36,401 nucleotides of DNA from CAZAQB01 sp964487155. GTDB taxonomy: Bacteria > Pseudomonadota > Gammaproteobacteria > Nitrococcales > Nitrococcaceae. Every line of letters begins with the position of its first letter. The first letter of the stretch is position 1. The translations under genes were made by a program, and so were the position numbers. Of the stretch, positions 24,588 through 33,151 are shown piece after piece. The notes under the pieces are model-generated. The model saw only the letters and a list, made by a program, of their open reading frames with translations, was not told the origin of the DNA and did no database searches. Where the stretch lies: positions 1-36,401 of the forward strand of contig CAZAQB010000018.1 in NCBI GenBank assembly GCA_964487155.1. Direction: 5' to 3'.

Positions 24588-26327
24588 TCAGGCCGGTTCC
24601 AGAGCCTCCACCACCAGCTGCAGCCGCTCCTCGCCCCGGTAGCAGTTCAGTTCCAGGCGGAAGGCGGCCCGGACCGCCGCCGGTGCCTGGTCCCAGCCCC
24701 GTTCCAGGGCGTTGAAGGCGATGGCCGGCAGCACCGCGCCACCCTCCGGGCACTGCAGCCCCAGCTGAAGATGGCGCTCGCCCACCACCTGGCGGCGGCA
24801 GACCCGGAACGCGTTGTCGAACAGCGGCGCCGGGAAACTCTGGCCCCAGGGCCCGCCGGCCTGCAGCGCCGCCGCCAAGCCGGGCTGGAAGTCCGCCGCC
24901 TGCAGGGCACCGTCGGTGAGCAGCTCCGGCTCCTCCGGCCGCGACCCCAGCACCTCCTCGACGGCGGCGCCGAAGGCTTCCCGGAACAGCGGCAGGTCCG
25001 CCTCCCGGAGGCTCATGCCGGCCGCCATCGCGTGGCCGCCGAAGCGGGCAATGAGACCCGGCCGGCCGGCCTCCACCCGGGCCAGGGCGTCGCGCACGTG
25101 CAGTCCCGGCACCGAGCGGGCCGAGCCCTTGACCCACCCCGGCTCGGCAGGCGCAAACGCCACCACCGGGCGGTGCAGCCGGTCCTTCAGGCGGGAGGCC
25201 AGAATTCCGATGACGCCCTGGTGCCAGTCCGGGTCGAACAGGCACACCGCCGGGTCGCCATTGCCCTGGCTCAGCTCGGCGGCGAGGAGCTCCAGCTGGA
25301 CCAGGGCCTGCTCGGTCATGCGGCCCTCGATCTCCCGGCGCTGACGGTTGAGTCCGTCCAGCTCGGCGGCCAGGGCCTGGGCCCGATCCGGGGAATCGGT
25401 GATCAGGCACTCGATGCCCAGGGACATGTCCTCCAGGCGGCCGGCGGCGTTCAACCTCGGCCCCACGGCGAAGCCCAGGTCGGTGGCCAGGCAGCGCCCG
25501 GGGTCGCGGCCTGCAACCCGCAGCAGGGCCTGGACCCCGGGGCTGCCGCGGCCGGCGCGGATGCGGCGCAGCCCCTGATGCACCAGAGCCCGGTTGTTGC
25601 GGTCCAGGGGCACCACGTCCGCCACCGTGCCCAGGGCCACCAGGTCCAGCAGCTCGGCGAGACGCGGCTCGGTGAGCCCCCGGCGGGCGAACCAGCCGCG
25701 CTCGCGCAGCCGGGCGCGCAAGCCGGTCATCAGGTAGAACACCACGCCGACCCCCGCCAGGGCCTTGCTGGGAAAGAGGTCGCCGGGCAGGTTGGGGTTG
25801 ACGATGGCGTCCGCCAGGGGCAGCTCCCGGCCCGGCAGGTGGTGGTCGGTGACCAGCACCCGGATACCTGCCTGCCGCGCGGCGCGCACGCCCTGCAGGC
25901 TGGAGATGCCGTTGTCCACGGTGAGGATCAGCGCGGGGTCCAGCGGCCGCAGCTGTTCCACCAGTTCCGGGCTCAGGCCGTAGCCGAGCCGGAAGCGGTC
26001 GGGTACCCGATGCTCGACCCGGGCGCCCATCGCGCCCAGGGCGCGTACCGCCACCGCAGTACCGGTGGCGCCGTCGGCATCGAAGTCTCCCACCACCAGG
26101 ATACGGCCGCCCGCCGTCAGTATCTCCTCCAGCAGGGCGGCGGCCTCATCCAGGCCGCCCAGCAAATCGGGAGGATGCAGCGCGTCGAGGCCGTGGTCCA
26201 GCTCGGCCGGGCCGTTGATGCCGCGAGCCGCGTAGACCCGCCGCAGCACCGGGTGCAGGTCCGCCGGCAGGGCCGCCTCAAGTGCCGGGTCCACGTGCCG
26301 CCGGCGAATGCGCGGCATCGCCTTCAT
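24588..26327 (-). CDS. recJ: single-stranded-DNA-specific exonuclease RecJ
   Basis: A 579-residue DHH-superfamily nuclease of normal length. It degrades 5'-ended single strands in RecF-pathway recombination, base-excision and mismatch repair. The N-terminal part has VVGDFDADGATGTAV (motif I), a following LTVDNGIS and VLVTDHHLPG (DHH motif III). AIVNPNLPGD and the long helix follow, then the DHHA1 domain with the GSARSVPGLHVRDAL and GGHAMAAGMSL motifs and the OB-like C-terminal domain. Its ATG overlaps the stop of the upstream gene by ATGA; it is the last gene of the alaC-hom-thrC operon. Confidence 0.96.
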   Translation of the reverse strand: MKAMPRIRRRHVDPALEAALPADLHPVLRRVYAARGINGPAELDHGLDALHPPDLLGGLDEAAALLEEILTAGGRILVVGDFDADGATGTAVAVRALGAMGARVEHRVPDRFRLGYGLSPELVEQLRPLDPALILTVDNGISSLQGVRAARQAGIRVLVTDHHLPGRELPLADAIVNPNLPGDLFPSKALAGVGVVFYLMTGLRARLRERGWFARRGLTEPRLAELLDLVALGTVADVVPLDRNNRALVHQGLRRIRAGRGSPGVQALLRVAGRDPGRCLATDLGFAVGPRLNAAGRLEDMSLGIECLITDSPDRAQALAAELDGLNRQRREIEGRMTEQALVQLELLAAELSQGNGDPAVCLFDPDWHQGVIGILASRLKDRLHRPVVAFAPAEPGWVKGSARSVPGLHVRDALARVEAGRPGLIARFGGHAMAAGMSLREADLPLFREAFGAAVEEVLGSRPEEPELLTDGALQAADFQPGLAAALQAGGPWGQSFPAPLFDNAFRVCRRQVVGERHLQLGLQCPEGGAVLPAIAFNALERGWDQAPAAVRAAFRLELNCYRGEERLQLVVEALEPA

Positions 26328-27322
26328 GGCGCCTCCACGGTGTCCAGCCAGTGGGCCAGGGGCCGCACCCGGCGCCAGAAACGGCGCAGCACCGCGGGGC
26401 TGAGCGCCCGCGCGCGACCGCCGCCGGCGTCCAGCACCAGGCTGCCCAGCTCGCCGCCGGACAGGGCCGCCAGCAACGGCGCCGCCCAGTCTCTTTCCAG
26501 ATCTGCCAGGGCGGCCTCCCAGGCATCCAGGTCCTGACCCTCCAGGGCGGCGCCCGCTGCCTCCAGTTCCACCAGCGCCCTGCCCTCCCAGGGCGCCAGG
26601 GCACCCAGCCGGGCCGGTTCCGGGCCGGTGTCCAGCCCGGCCAGCCGCGCCAGGCCGCGGGTCTCCGGGACGTCACTGTGAACCGCCGTAAGGTCGCTGC
26701 CCACCGGCACCCGCACCAGCCGGCCGCCGCCCCAGGCCCACAGGCCGTTGATCACGGGTCGCCCCTCGCGCTCCCGCTGCTGATTGCAGGGCTGATCGTG
26801 GAACAGCATCTGGGTCTCGTTGAGCAGCGCCCGCCAGCGCCCGGCGTCCGGGCCGCCGGGCAGGTGGGCGTCCAGCGGGCGGCCGGCGACCGCGCAGAGC
26901 GGCTCCAGCTCGACCTGCGGCGGCGGCTCGCAGCGCAGAAACCAATCCTCTGCGACTCGCTCAATGGCCAGGCCACGGTCGGCGAAGTGGGCGTTGAAGG
27001 CGGCCTGCAACTGATCCGCCTCGGCGGGTTCCGGCCGCAGTCCGGCGCCGGCGAACAGCAGCAGGCGGTCGCGGTCGGGGCGCAGGTGCACGCCCCGGAC
27101 CCGGAACCAGAACTGCTCGCCGGGCTCACCCCCCGCCCCGAGCAGGGCCAGCGGGCCGGAGGCGATGCGCCCGGCCTCGAACAGTGGCGAAGCCGGGGCT
27201 GATCGGCCCCGGCTCAGCAACCGGGCCAGGGCCGGATGGTCGGGCAGGGCGCGGGCGGCCGGGCCGGGCACCGGCCCCAGCAGCCCGGGGACGCGCAGGT
27301 AGAGCTCGGCGCTGCGCCCCAT
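26324..27322 (-). CDS. phosphoglycerate-mutase-like conserved protein (COG4255-type)
   Basis: A 332-residue soluble protein. The best-conserved part is the stretch at about 165-200: LLNETQMLFHDQPCNQQRER followed by EGRPVINGLWAWGGGRL. It recalls a proteobacterial family often annotated as phosphoglycerate mutase and frequently found next to recJ. The metal-binding residues expected of alkaline-phosphatase-superfamily mutases are not evident here, so I would not claim mutase activity. It lies 10 bp after thrC and overlaps recJ by ATGA, so it is made with them. Function open. Confidence 0.7.
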   Translation of the reverse strand: MGRSAELYLRVPGLLGPVPGPAARALPDHPALARLLSRGRSAPASPLFEAGRIASGPLALLGAGGEPGEQFWFRVRGVHLRPDRDRLLLFAGAGLRPEPAEADQLQAAFNAHFADRGLAIERVAEDWFLRCEPPPQVELEPLCAVAGRPLDAHLPGGPDAGRWRALLNETQMLFHDQPCNQQREREGRPVINGLWAWGGGRLVRVPVGSDLTAVHSDVPETRGLARLAGLDTGPEPARLGALAPWEGRALVELEAAGAALEGQDLDAWEAALADLERDWAAPLLAALSGGELGSLVLDAGGGRARALSPAVLRRFWRRVRPLAHWLDTVEAP

Positions 27323-27332
27323 GGTGGCTCTC

Positions 27333-28475
27333 TCAGCCGCCGAGGCGTCCCAGGATGGCCTGCTCCACGGCGGCGGGCTCGGCGGCCACCGCCTCCACCG
27401 GCACGTCGCCGTGGCGGCGGACCGCGTCCGGATCCTTCAGGCCATGGCCGGTGAGCGTGCAGACCACGGTGCTGCCCTCCGGAATGCGGCCGCTGCCGAT
27501 GTCCCGCAGGGCGCCGGCCACGGAGGCGGCGGACGCCGGCTCGCAGAACACCCCCTCCCGCGCTGCCAGCAGGCGCTGGGCGGCGAGGATTTCCTCGTCG
27601 GTGAGCTCGTCGAACCAGCCGCCGGACTCCCGGGAGGCGTTCCAGGCGTAATCCCAGGACTGCGGATGGCCGATGCGGATGGCGGTGGCGACGGTCTCCG
27701 GCTCGTCCACCATGTGGCCCCGCAGAAACGGGGCGGCGCCGCTCGCCTGGTAGCCCACCATCACCGGCCGGGAGTTCACCACGCCGCAGGCGAACCGGCA
27801 ATGGCCGCCACAGTAGGCGCAGGCCGCGGTGCCCTGCTCGCGGTCGCCCCGGGCCATCTCGGTGTAGCCGATCCAGTGGGCGGTGATATTGCCGGCGTTG
27901 CCCACCGGCAGGCAATGGAAATCCGGCGCCCGCTCCAGGGCCTCCACCACCTCGAAGGCGGCGGTCTTCTGGCCCTGCAGGCGGTAGGGGTTGATGGAAT
28001 TGACGATGGTCACCGGGGCCGTCTCCCCGACCTGCTTCACCAGGCGCATGCCGTCGTCGAAGTTGCCGCGGATCTGGATCACCTCGGCGCCGTGCATCAC
28101 CGCCTGGGCCAGCTTGCCCACCGCGATCTTGCCGTCGGGGATCAGCACGAAGGCGTGGATGCCGGCGCGGGCGGCATAGGCCGCCGCCGAGGCGGAGGTG
28201 TTGCCGGTGGAGGCGCAGATGATGGCCCGGCTGCCCTCGGACACCGCCTGGGTAACCGCCACGGTCATGCCCCGGTCCTTGAAGGAGCCGGTGGGGTTCA
28301 GGCCCTCGAACTTGACGTAGATGTCGACGTTGCGGCCCACCTCGGCGGACAGGTTGGCGAGCCGGATCAGCGGCGTGTTGCCCTCGCCGAGGCTGATGGC
28401 GGCGGCGGTCTCCTGCAGCGGCAGGCGGTCGCGGTACTTGTCGATGAGGCCGGTGTAGCGGGTCCTGAAGGGCAT
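27333..28475 (-). CDS. thrC: threonine synthase
   Basis: A 380-residue PLP enzyme that converts O-phosphohomoserine to threonine, the last step of the pathway. Motifs: SLGEGNTPLIRLANLS near the N-terminus, NPTGSFKDRGMTVAVTQAVS with the PLP-binding lysine at about 61, ICASTGNTSASAAAYAARAG (phosphate and cofactor cradle), LPVGNAGNITAHWIGYTEM, and the C-terminal VVCTLTGHGLKDPD. The length fits the shorter bacterial class. It lies between hom (42 bp upstream) and the COG4255-type gene, so the threonine branch enzymes are co-expressed. Confidence 0.97.
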   Translation of the reverse strand: MPFRTRYTGLIDKYRDRLPLQETAAAISLGEGNTPLIRLANLSAEVGRNVDIYVKFEGLNPTGSFKDRGMTVAVTQAVSEGSRAIICASTGNTSASAAAYAARAGIHAFVLIPDGKIAVGKLAQAVMHGAEVIQIRGNFDDGMRLVKQVGETAPVTIVNSINPYRLQGQKTAAFEVVEALERAPDFHCLPVGNAGNITAHWIGYTEMARGDREQGTAACAYCGGHCRFACGVVNSRPVMVGYQASGAAPFLRGHMVDEPETVATAIRIGHPQSWDYAWNASRESGGWFDELTDEEILAAQRLLAAREGVFCEPASAASVAGALRDIGSGRIPEGSTVVCTLTGHGLKDPDAVRRHGDVPVEAVAAEPAAVEQAILGRLGG

Positions 28476-28517
28476 GGGCGGGTTCCTGGCGGTGCGCGGT
28501 GGATAGAGGGGCTGGGG

Positions 28518-29825
28518 CTACAGTGTCTCCACCCGGATGCGGACGATGCTGCCATGCACCGAGTCCAGGGCCTCCATGGCGGCGCAGGCCTGCTCCATCT
28601 GGGATTCCCGGACCCGCTGGGTGAGCAGGATCACCGGCACGTGCTCCGCGTCCGGCGCCGGCGGCTTCTGGATGATGGCCTCGATGCTGATGCGGTTCTC
28701 GCCGAGGATGCGGGTTATGTCCGCCATGACGCCGGGCTGGTCCAGGGCCATGAGCCGCAGATAATGGGCGCTGATGACGCTGGCGAGAGGCAGTACCGGC
28801 TCGTCGGACAGGGCGTGGGACTGGAACGCCAGGTAGGGCACGCGGTTCTCGGGCTCGAGGGTGAATTCCCGGACCACATCCACCAGGTCGGCCACCACCG
28901 CCGAGGCGGTGGGCTCGGCGCCGGCGCCAGGCCCATAGTAGAGCGTGGGACCGAGGGCGTCGGCGTGCACCATCACCGCGTTCATCACCCCGTCGACGTT
29001 GGCCAGCAGCTGGCGCTCGGGGATCAGCGCCGGGTGCACCCGCAGCTCGATGCCCTGGTCCTGGCGCCGACAGATGCCCAGGTGCTTGATGCGGAACCCG
29101 AGCTCCCGGGCGTAGTCGACGTCCTCCCGGCTCACATGGCTGATGCCCTCGATGTGCACCCGGTCGAACTGCAGAGGCACGCCGAAGGCAATCGACGCCA
29201 GGATGGTGAGTTTGTGGGCGGCATCCACCCCTTCCACGTCGAAGGTGGGGTCGGCCTCCGCGTAGCCCAGGCGCTGGGCCTCGGCCAGCACCTCGCCGAA
29301 CTCCCGGCCCTCGTAGAACATCTCGCTGAGAATGTAATTGGAGGTGCCGTTGATGATGCCGGCGAGCCAGTCGATGCGGTTGCCGACCAGGCCCTCGCGC
29401 ACCGCCTTGATGATCGGAATGCCGCCGGCCACGGCGGGCTCGAAGGCCACCATTACGCCGCGTTCCCGGGCGCGGGCGAAGATCTCGTTGCCGTGCAGGG
29501 CGATCAGCGCCTTGTTGGCGGTGACCACGTGCTTGCCCCGGTCCACCGCCCGCAGGATGAGGTCCAGGGCCGGCTGCTCGCCGCCGATCAGCTCCAGGAC
29601 GATGTCGGTGTCTGGGTCGTCCACCACCTGGTAGGGGTCGGTCACCAGGCGCATGCCCTCGGTGCTGCACAGCCGCGGCCGGTCCAGGTGGCGGGTGGCC
29701 GCCATGCCGATTTCGATGTCCCGGCCGGCGCGGCGGCTGATCTCGTCGCGGTTGCGGCGCAGCAGGTTCACCGTACCGCCGCCCACGGTTCCAAGGCCGA
29801 GCAGGCCCACCTTGACCGAATTCAC
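28518..29825 (-). CDS. hom: homoserine dehydrogenase
   Basis: A 435-residue enzyme reducing aspartate semialdehyde to homoserine, feeding threonine and methionine. The start is GTG at 29825, overlapping the alaC stop (GTGA) with GGAGGT upstream. The Rossmann motif GLLGLGTVGGGT lies at about 6-17. VVTANKALIALHG and VAGGIPIIKAVREGL hold the catalytic-domain start, GIINGTSNYIL and YAEADPTFDVEGVDAAHKL the catalytic lysine region. The C-terminal ACT domain (about 355-430, ALDQPGVMADITRILGENRI) is the site of allosteric threonine feedback. It is a monofunctional type without aspartokinase. Confidence 0.97.
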   Translation of the reverse strand: MNSVKVGLLGLGTVGGGTVNLLRRNRDEISRRAGRDIEIGMAATRHLDRPRLCSTEGMRLVTDPYQVVDDPDTDIVLELIGGEQPALDLILRAVDRGKHVVTANKALIALHGNEIFARARERGVMVAFEPAVAGGIPIIKAVREGLVGNRIDWLAGIINGTSNYILSEMFYEGREFGEVLAEAQRLGYAEADPTFDVEGVDAAHKLTILASIAFGVPLQFDRVHIEGISHVSREDVDYARELGFRIKHLGICRRQDQGIELRVHPALIPERQLLANVDGVMNAVMVHADALGPTLYYGPGAGAEPTASAVVADLVDVVREFTLEPENRVPYLAFQSHALSDEPVLPLASVISAHYLRLMALDQPGVMADITRILGENRISIEAIIQKPPAPDAEHVPVILLTQRVRESQMEQACAAMEALDSVHGSIVRIRVETL

Positions 29826-31023
29826 GCCCGGACCTCCTCGGGGCTGGGCTGCTGGCGCAGCACCTGCTTGATACCCCGCACCGCCTGGCGGGTGCGGTGC
29901 TCGTTTTCGATCAGCCCGAAGCGCACGTGGTCGTCTCCGTACTCGCCGAAGCCGATGCCCGGGGAGACCGCCACCTTGGCCTCCTGGAGCAGCAGCTTGG
30001 AGAACTCCAGGGAGCCCATCTCGCGGTAGGGTTCCGGAATGGCGGCCCAGACGAACATGGTGCCCCGGGGCGGCTCCACCGGCCAGCCGGCAGCGGCCAG
30101 GCCCTCGCACAGTACATCCCGACGGCGCCGGTAGGTTTCGCAGATCTCGGCCACGCAGTCCTGCGGGCCTTCCAGAGCGGCGATGGCCGCCACCTGGATA
30201 GGGGTGAACATGCCGTAGTCCAGGTAGGACTTCATGCGGGCCAGCGCCGCGATCAGGTGGGCATTGCCGCACACGAAGCCCACGCGCCAGCCAGGCATGT
30301 TGTAGCTCTTGGACAGGGAGAAACACTCCACTGCGATCTCCTCCGCCCCGGGCACCTGCAGGATGGAGGGGGCCACGTAGCCGTCGAAGACGAGGTCGGC
30401 GTAGGCGAGATCGTGCACGATCCAGATGCCGTGCTCGCGGCAGATGCCCACCACGCGGTGGAAGAAGTCGAGCTCGACGCAGCGCGTGGTGGGGTTGGCC
30501 GGGAAGTTGAGAATCAGCATCTTGGGCCGCGGCCAGGTATTGCGGATCGCCCCCTCCAGCTCGGCGAAGAAATCCACGCCGGGAATCAGCGGCACGTGGC
30601 GGATATCGGCACCGGCGATCACCACCCCGTAGGGATGGATGGGATAGGCGGGGTTCGGCACCAGCACGGCATCGCCGGGCCCCAGGGTGGCCAGGGCCAG
30701 GTGGGCCAGCCCCTCCTTGGAGCCGATGGTGACGATGGCCTGAGTCTCCGGATCCAGCTGCACGTCGTAGCGCCGCGCGTACCACTGGGTGATGGCCCGG
30801 CGCAGGCGCGGGATGCCGCGGGACTGGGAGTAGCGGTGGGTGTCGGGCCGCTCGGCCACCTCCACCAGCTTGTCCACGATGTGCCGCGGCGTGGGCCGGT
30901 CCGGATTGCCCATGCCGAAGTCGACTATGTCCTCGCCGCGGGCCCGGGCCGACGCCTTCAACTCGTTGACGATGTTGAAGACGTACGGCGGTAGCCGCTG
31001 GATCCTGGGGAATTCTGCCTGCA
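29822..31023 (-). CDS. alaC: alanine/glutamate aminotransferase AlaC-like
   Basis: A fold-type I PLP aminotransferase of about 400 residues, similar end to end to E. coli AlaC (glutamate-pyruvate transaminase). It starts with RIQRLPPYVFNIVNELKASA. FGMGNPDRPTPRHI and TIGSKEGLAHLALATLGPGD hold PLP-phosphate contacts, LNFPANPTT and VHDLAYADLVFDG the ring-binding Asn and Asp, and SLSKSYNMPGWRVG the Schiff-base lysine. FGLIENEHRTRQA carries the substrate-carboxylate Arg. I chose the GTG at 31023 (AGGA 6 bases upstream), matching the E. coli start; a TTG at 31078 is an alternative. First gene of the threonine operon. Confidence 0.93.
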
Positions 31024-31224
31024 CAGCCGATCCTGCCTGGAGTCCCGGCCCGGCGGTTGCCGGGGCCGTCAATGACAACGGCCCGCAGGGCGGATGGAGC
31101 CGACCGGCAGGCCGTCGTCGCGGGCACGCATGGAAAATGCCAGAACCGCAAGCTACTCGGCGGCGCAGGGGCTGTCAACGCGGCCTGTTTGCGGCTGCCG
31201 GATGGGCTGGGCTAAGGTCGCATC

Positions 31225-31599
31225 ATGAAGATGATCCAGGACACGGCCGACCCCGAATTCCACCGCCTGCGCGGTTTCAGCGCCGGCCGGCTCAGCATCG
31301 GCGAGCGGCACTACGCCGACGGCGTGATCCTCTCCGGCGCGACCCTGCTGGAAGAGCGCCTGCCGCCCGCAGCCGCGGGTCTGAGCCGCGGGCACGGCGA
31401 ACTGATTCTGGAGCTGGAGCCGGAGATCGTGCTGGTAGGCACCGGCCAGCGGCAAGTGTTCCCCGATCGCGAGTTCCTGGGGATCTTCCTCAGCCGCGGC
31501 GTGGGCGTGGAGGTCATGGACACGGGCGCCGCCTGCCGGACCTACAACGTCCTGATAGCAGAAGGCCGCCACGTGGTGGCGGCCCTGCTGGTGGACTGA
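31225..31599 (+). CDS. Mth938-like domain protein (DUF498)
   Basis: A 124-residue soluble protein covering one Mth938-like domain. FSAGRLSIGERHYADGVILS is followed by a linker, then LILELEPEIVLVGTGQRQVF, LGIFLSRGVGVEVMDTGAAC and RTYNVLIAEGRHVVAALLVD. The fold is known from the NDUFAF3 respiratory complex I assembly factor and bacterial relatives. The bacterial role is unsettled, so function is not claimed. It is divergent from alaC (about 200 bp between) and convergent with rpoS. Confidence 0.85.
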   Translation: MKMIQDTADPEFHRLRGFSAGRLSIGERHYADGVILSGATLLEERLPPAAAGLSRGHGELILELEPEIVLVGTGQRQVFPDREFLGIFLSRGVGVEVMDTGAACRTYNVLIAEGRHVVAALLVD

Positions 31600-31600
31600 T

Positions 31601-31617
31601 CGCCGGCCCGGCCGGCG
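31601..31617. terminator. short hairpin between convergent genes
   Basis: A 7-bp GC stem with a 3-base loop (CGCCGGC CCG GCCGGCG) sits between the convergent Mth938 and rpoS genes, 28 bp from either stop at most. There is no following T run on either strand, so it is a weak terminator candidate only. Confidence 0.3.
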
Positions 31618-31627
31618 TACCGCCCCG

Positions 31628-32641
31628 TTATTCGAACACGGTCTCCTGGGAGAAGCCGGCCCGCTCCATCACCTCGCGGAGCTTGCGCAGGGCGTCGATC
31701 TGGATCTGGCGCACCCGCTCCCGGGTGACCCCGATCTCGTTGCCCACCTGCTCCAGGGTCGCCTTCTCGTGGCCGCGCAGCCCGAAGCGCCGCTCAACCA
31801 CTGCCCGCTGCTTGTCCGAGAGTTCGTCCAGCCAGGCATCCAGGTGGGCGAACACGTCGTCGTCCTGCAGCGCGGCGAAGGGGTCCGGGTTGTTGTCGTC
31901 GGGGATGGCGTCGAGCAGCACCCGGTCGGCGTCCTTGCCGATGGGGATGTCCACCGAGGTAACCCCCTCGTTCAGCCCCATCATGCGCCGCACGTCCTCC
32001 ACCGGGCGGTCCATGGCCCCGGCGATCTCCTCCACCGTCGGCTCGTGGTCCAGCTGCTGCAGCAGCCGGCGGGCGGTGCGCAGGTACTGGTTGATTTCCT
32101 TGATGACGTGGATGGGGAGGCGGATGGTGCGGGTCTGGTTCATGATGGCCCGCTCGATGGTCTGGCGGATCCACCAGGTGGCGTAGGTGGAGAACCGGAA
32201 ACCCCGCTCGGGGTCGAACTTCTCCACCGCACGGATCAGGCCCAGGTTGCCCTCCTCGATGAGATCGAGGAACGCCAGCCCCCGGTTCATGTAGCGCCGG
32301 GCGATCTTCACCACCAGCCGCAGGTTGCTCTCGATCATCCGCCGGCGGGCGGCCTCCTCGCCCCGCTGGGCGCGGCGGGCGTAGTAGACCTCTTCCTGGG
32401 CGGTGAGCAGCGGCGAGTAGCCGATCTCGTTCAGGTAGAGCTGAGTGGCGTCCAGGGAGGACTCGTATTCCTCTCGCGGCCTGGCCCGCGACGACGGCTG
32501 CTTTGCATCGCTCGCCGCCGTGGAACTGGCCGAGCGCTCGGTGTCGTCCAGCAGCAGTTCGCCCTCGGTTACCTCCTCCTCAGCCGAGTCATCCTCCGCG
32601 CTGTAATCCTCAGCGGTGTCGAGCACCTGCTTCTGCACCAT
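31628..32641 (-). CDS. rpoS: RNA polymerase sigma factor RpoS
   Basis: A 337-residue sigma-70-family protein of the RpoS type, the general stress and stationary-phase sigma factor. After an acidic N-terminal tail (about 12-35) come region 1.2 (LDATQLYLNEIGYSPLLTAQ), region 2 (NLRLVVKIARRYMNRGLAFL, FRFSTYATWWIRQTIERAI), region 3 (TVEEIAGAMDRPVEDVRRM) and region 4 (RFGLRGHEKATLEQVGNEIG then VTRERVRQIQ). The ATG at 32641 has GGAGGAGAGG upstream; upstream codons in frame look non-coding. Directly upstream are a candidate promoter and a MITE-like element that separate it from nlpD. Confidence 0.95.
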   Translation of the reverse strand: MVQKQVLDTAEDYSAEDDSAEEEVTEGELLLDDTERSASSTAASDAKQPSSRARPREEYESSLDATQLYLNEIGYSPLLTAQEEVYYARRAQRGEEAARRRMIESNLRLVVKIARRYMNRGLAFLDLIEEGNLGLIRAVEKFDPERGFRFSTYATWWIRQTIERAIMNQTRTIRLPIHVIKEINQYLRTARRLLQQLDHEPTVEEIAGAMDRPVEDVRRMMGLNEGVTSVDIPIGKDADRVLLDAIPDDNNPDPFAALQDDDVFAHLDAWLDELSDKQRAVVERRFGLRGHEKATLEQVGNEIGVTRERVRQIQIDALRKLREVMERAGFSQETVFE

Positions 32642-32741
32642 CGCCTCTCCTCCGGCTGCCATGGACCCGATTGGGATCGGAACGGGCGGCTTCAGTTGTG
32701 GGCTCGGGATGCCCACGGGGCTGGGCTTATTGTGTCGAACC

Positions 32742-32771
32742 ACTATATTCCGGTCGCGCCTGCCCGCGCAA
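32742..32771 (-). promoter_or_regulatory. candidate sigma-70-like promoter upstream of rpoS
   Basis: On the minus strand, TTGCGC (32771-32766) and TATAGT (32747-32742) are separated by 18 bases. They lie about 100 bp ahead of the rpoS ATG and between the gene and the MITE-like element. It is a two-hexamer match only. In E. coli the main rpoS promoter lies inside nlpD, so a local promoter would fit a situation where an inserted element separates the two genes. Confidence 0.25.
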
Positions 32772-32867
32772 CGCCCGCGGCCGGCCGGTCGCCGATGCGT
32801 CCCTGCGGTTTCCGTACTGCAGCAAAAGCGCCGCACCCACCCTGGATGAGCGTCCGGCGAGCACTCA

Positions 32868-33150
32868 AAGGGTGTTTACAAACTCACGCACGCCGGAGCC
32901 CGGGGTGGGAATCCCGTCCGGCGCCGAGCGAAGCCCGCCGTAGGGCAGGTTGCGCAGACAACCTGCCATCGGGCGATGGCATCGGTCCCGCGGATCGGTT
33001 CGGGCACGCGGGCTCGGCGCTTGGCACCTTGGCGTTTGCTACGCTGGCCCCCACGTTTCTTCGCAACGTGGGGCTACGGCGGTGATGTCCAAGGCCGTGC
33101 CTAGCGGTGTGGGGAGCGATGAGGCGCGTAAATTGTTTTGTCAACACCCT
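32868..33150. mobile_element. MITE-like family 3, complete copy between nlpD and rpoS
   Basis: About 283 bp with inverted ends: left AGGGTGTTTACAAAC at 32869-32883, right complement at 33133-33150 reading AGGGTGTTGACAAAA. Each end is accompanied by CTCA (32864-32867 and 33151-33154), either a 4-bp target duplication or part of a longer inverted repeat; the exact edge is uncertain by about 4 bp. The interior is homologous to 15993-16211, including hairpins at about 32938-32976 and 33048-33079. No coding capacity. It lies at the stop codon of nlpD. Confidence 0.72.
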
Positions 33151-33151
33151 C

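Noticed and set aside
24510..26537. 675-codon plus-strand frame over recJ
   Set aside because: Antisense shadow of recJ, without ribosome-binding site or domain.
27214..29670. 818-codon second minus-strand frame over thrC and hom
   Set aside because: Frame-shifted reading of the same genes; the in-frame thrC and hom carry complete motifs.
27321..30029. 902-codon plus-strand frame over thrC and hom
   Set aside because: Antisense shadow of two clear metabolic genes; its His/Asp/Val-rich composition is a mirror of GC-rich codons.
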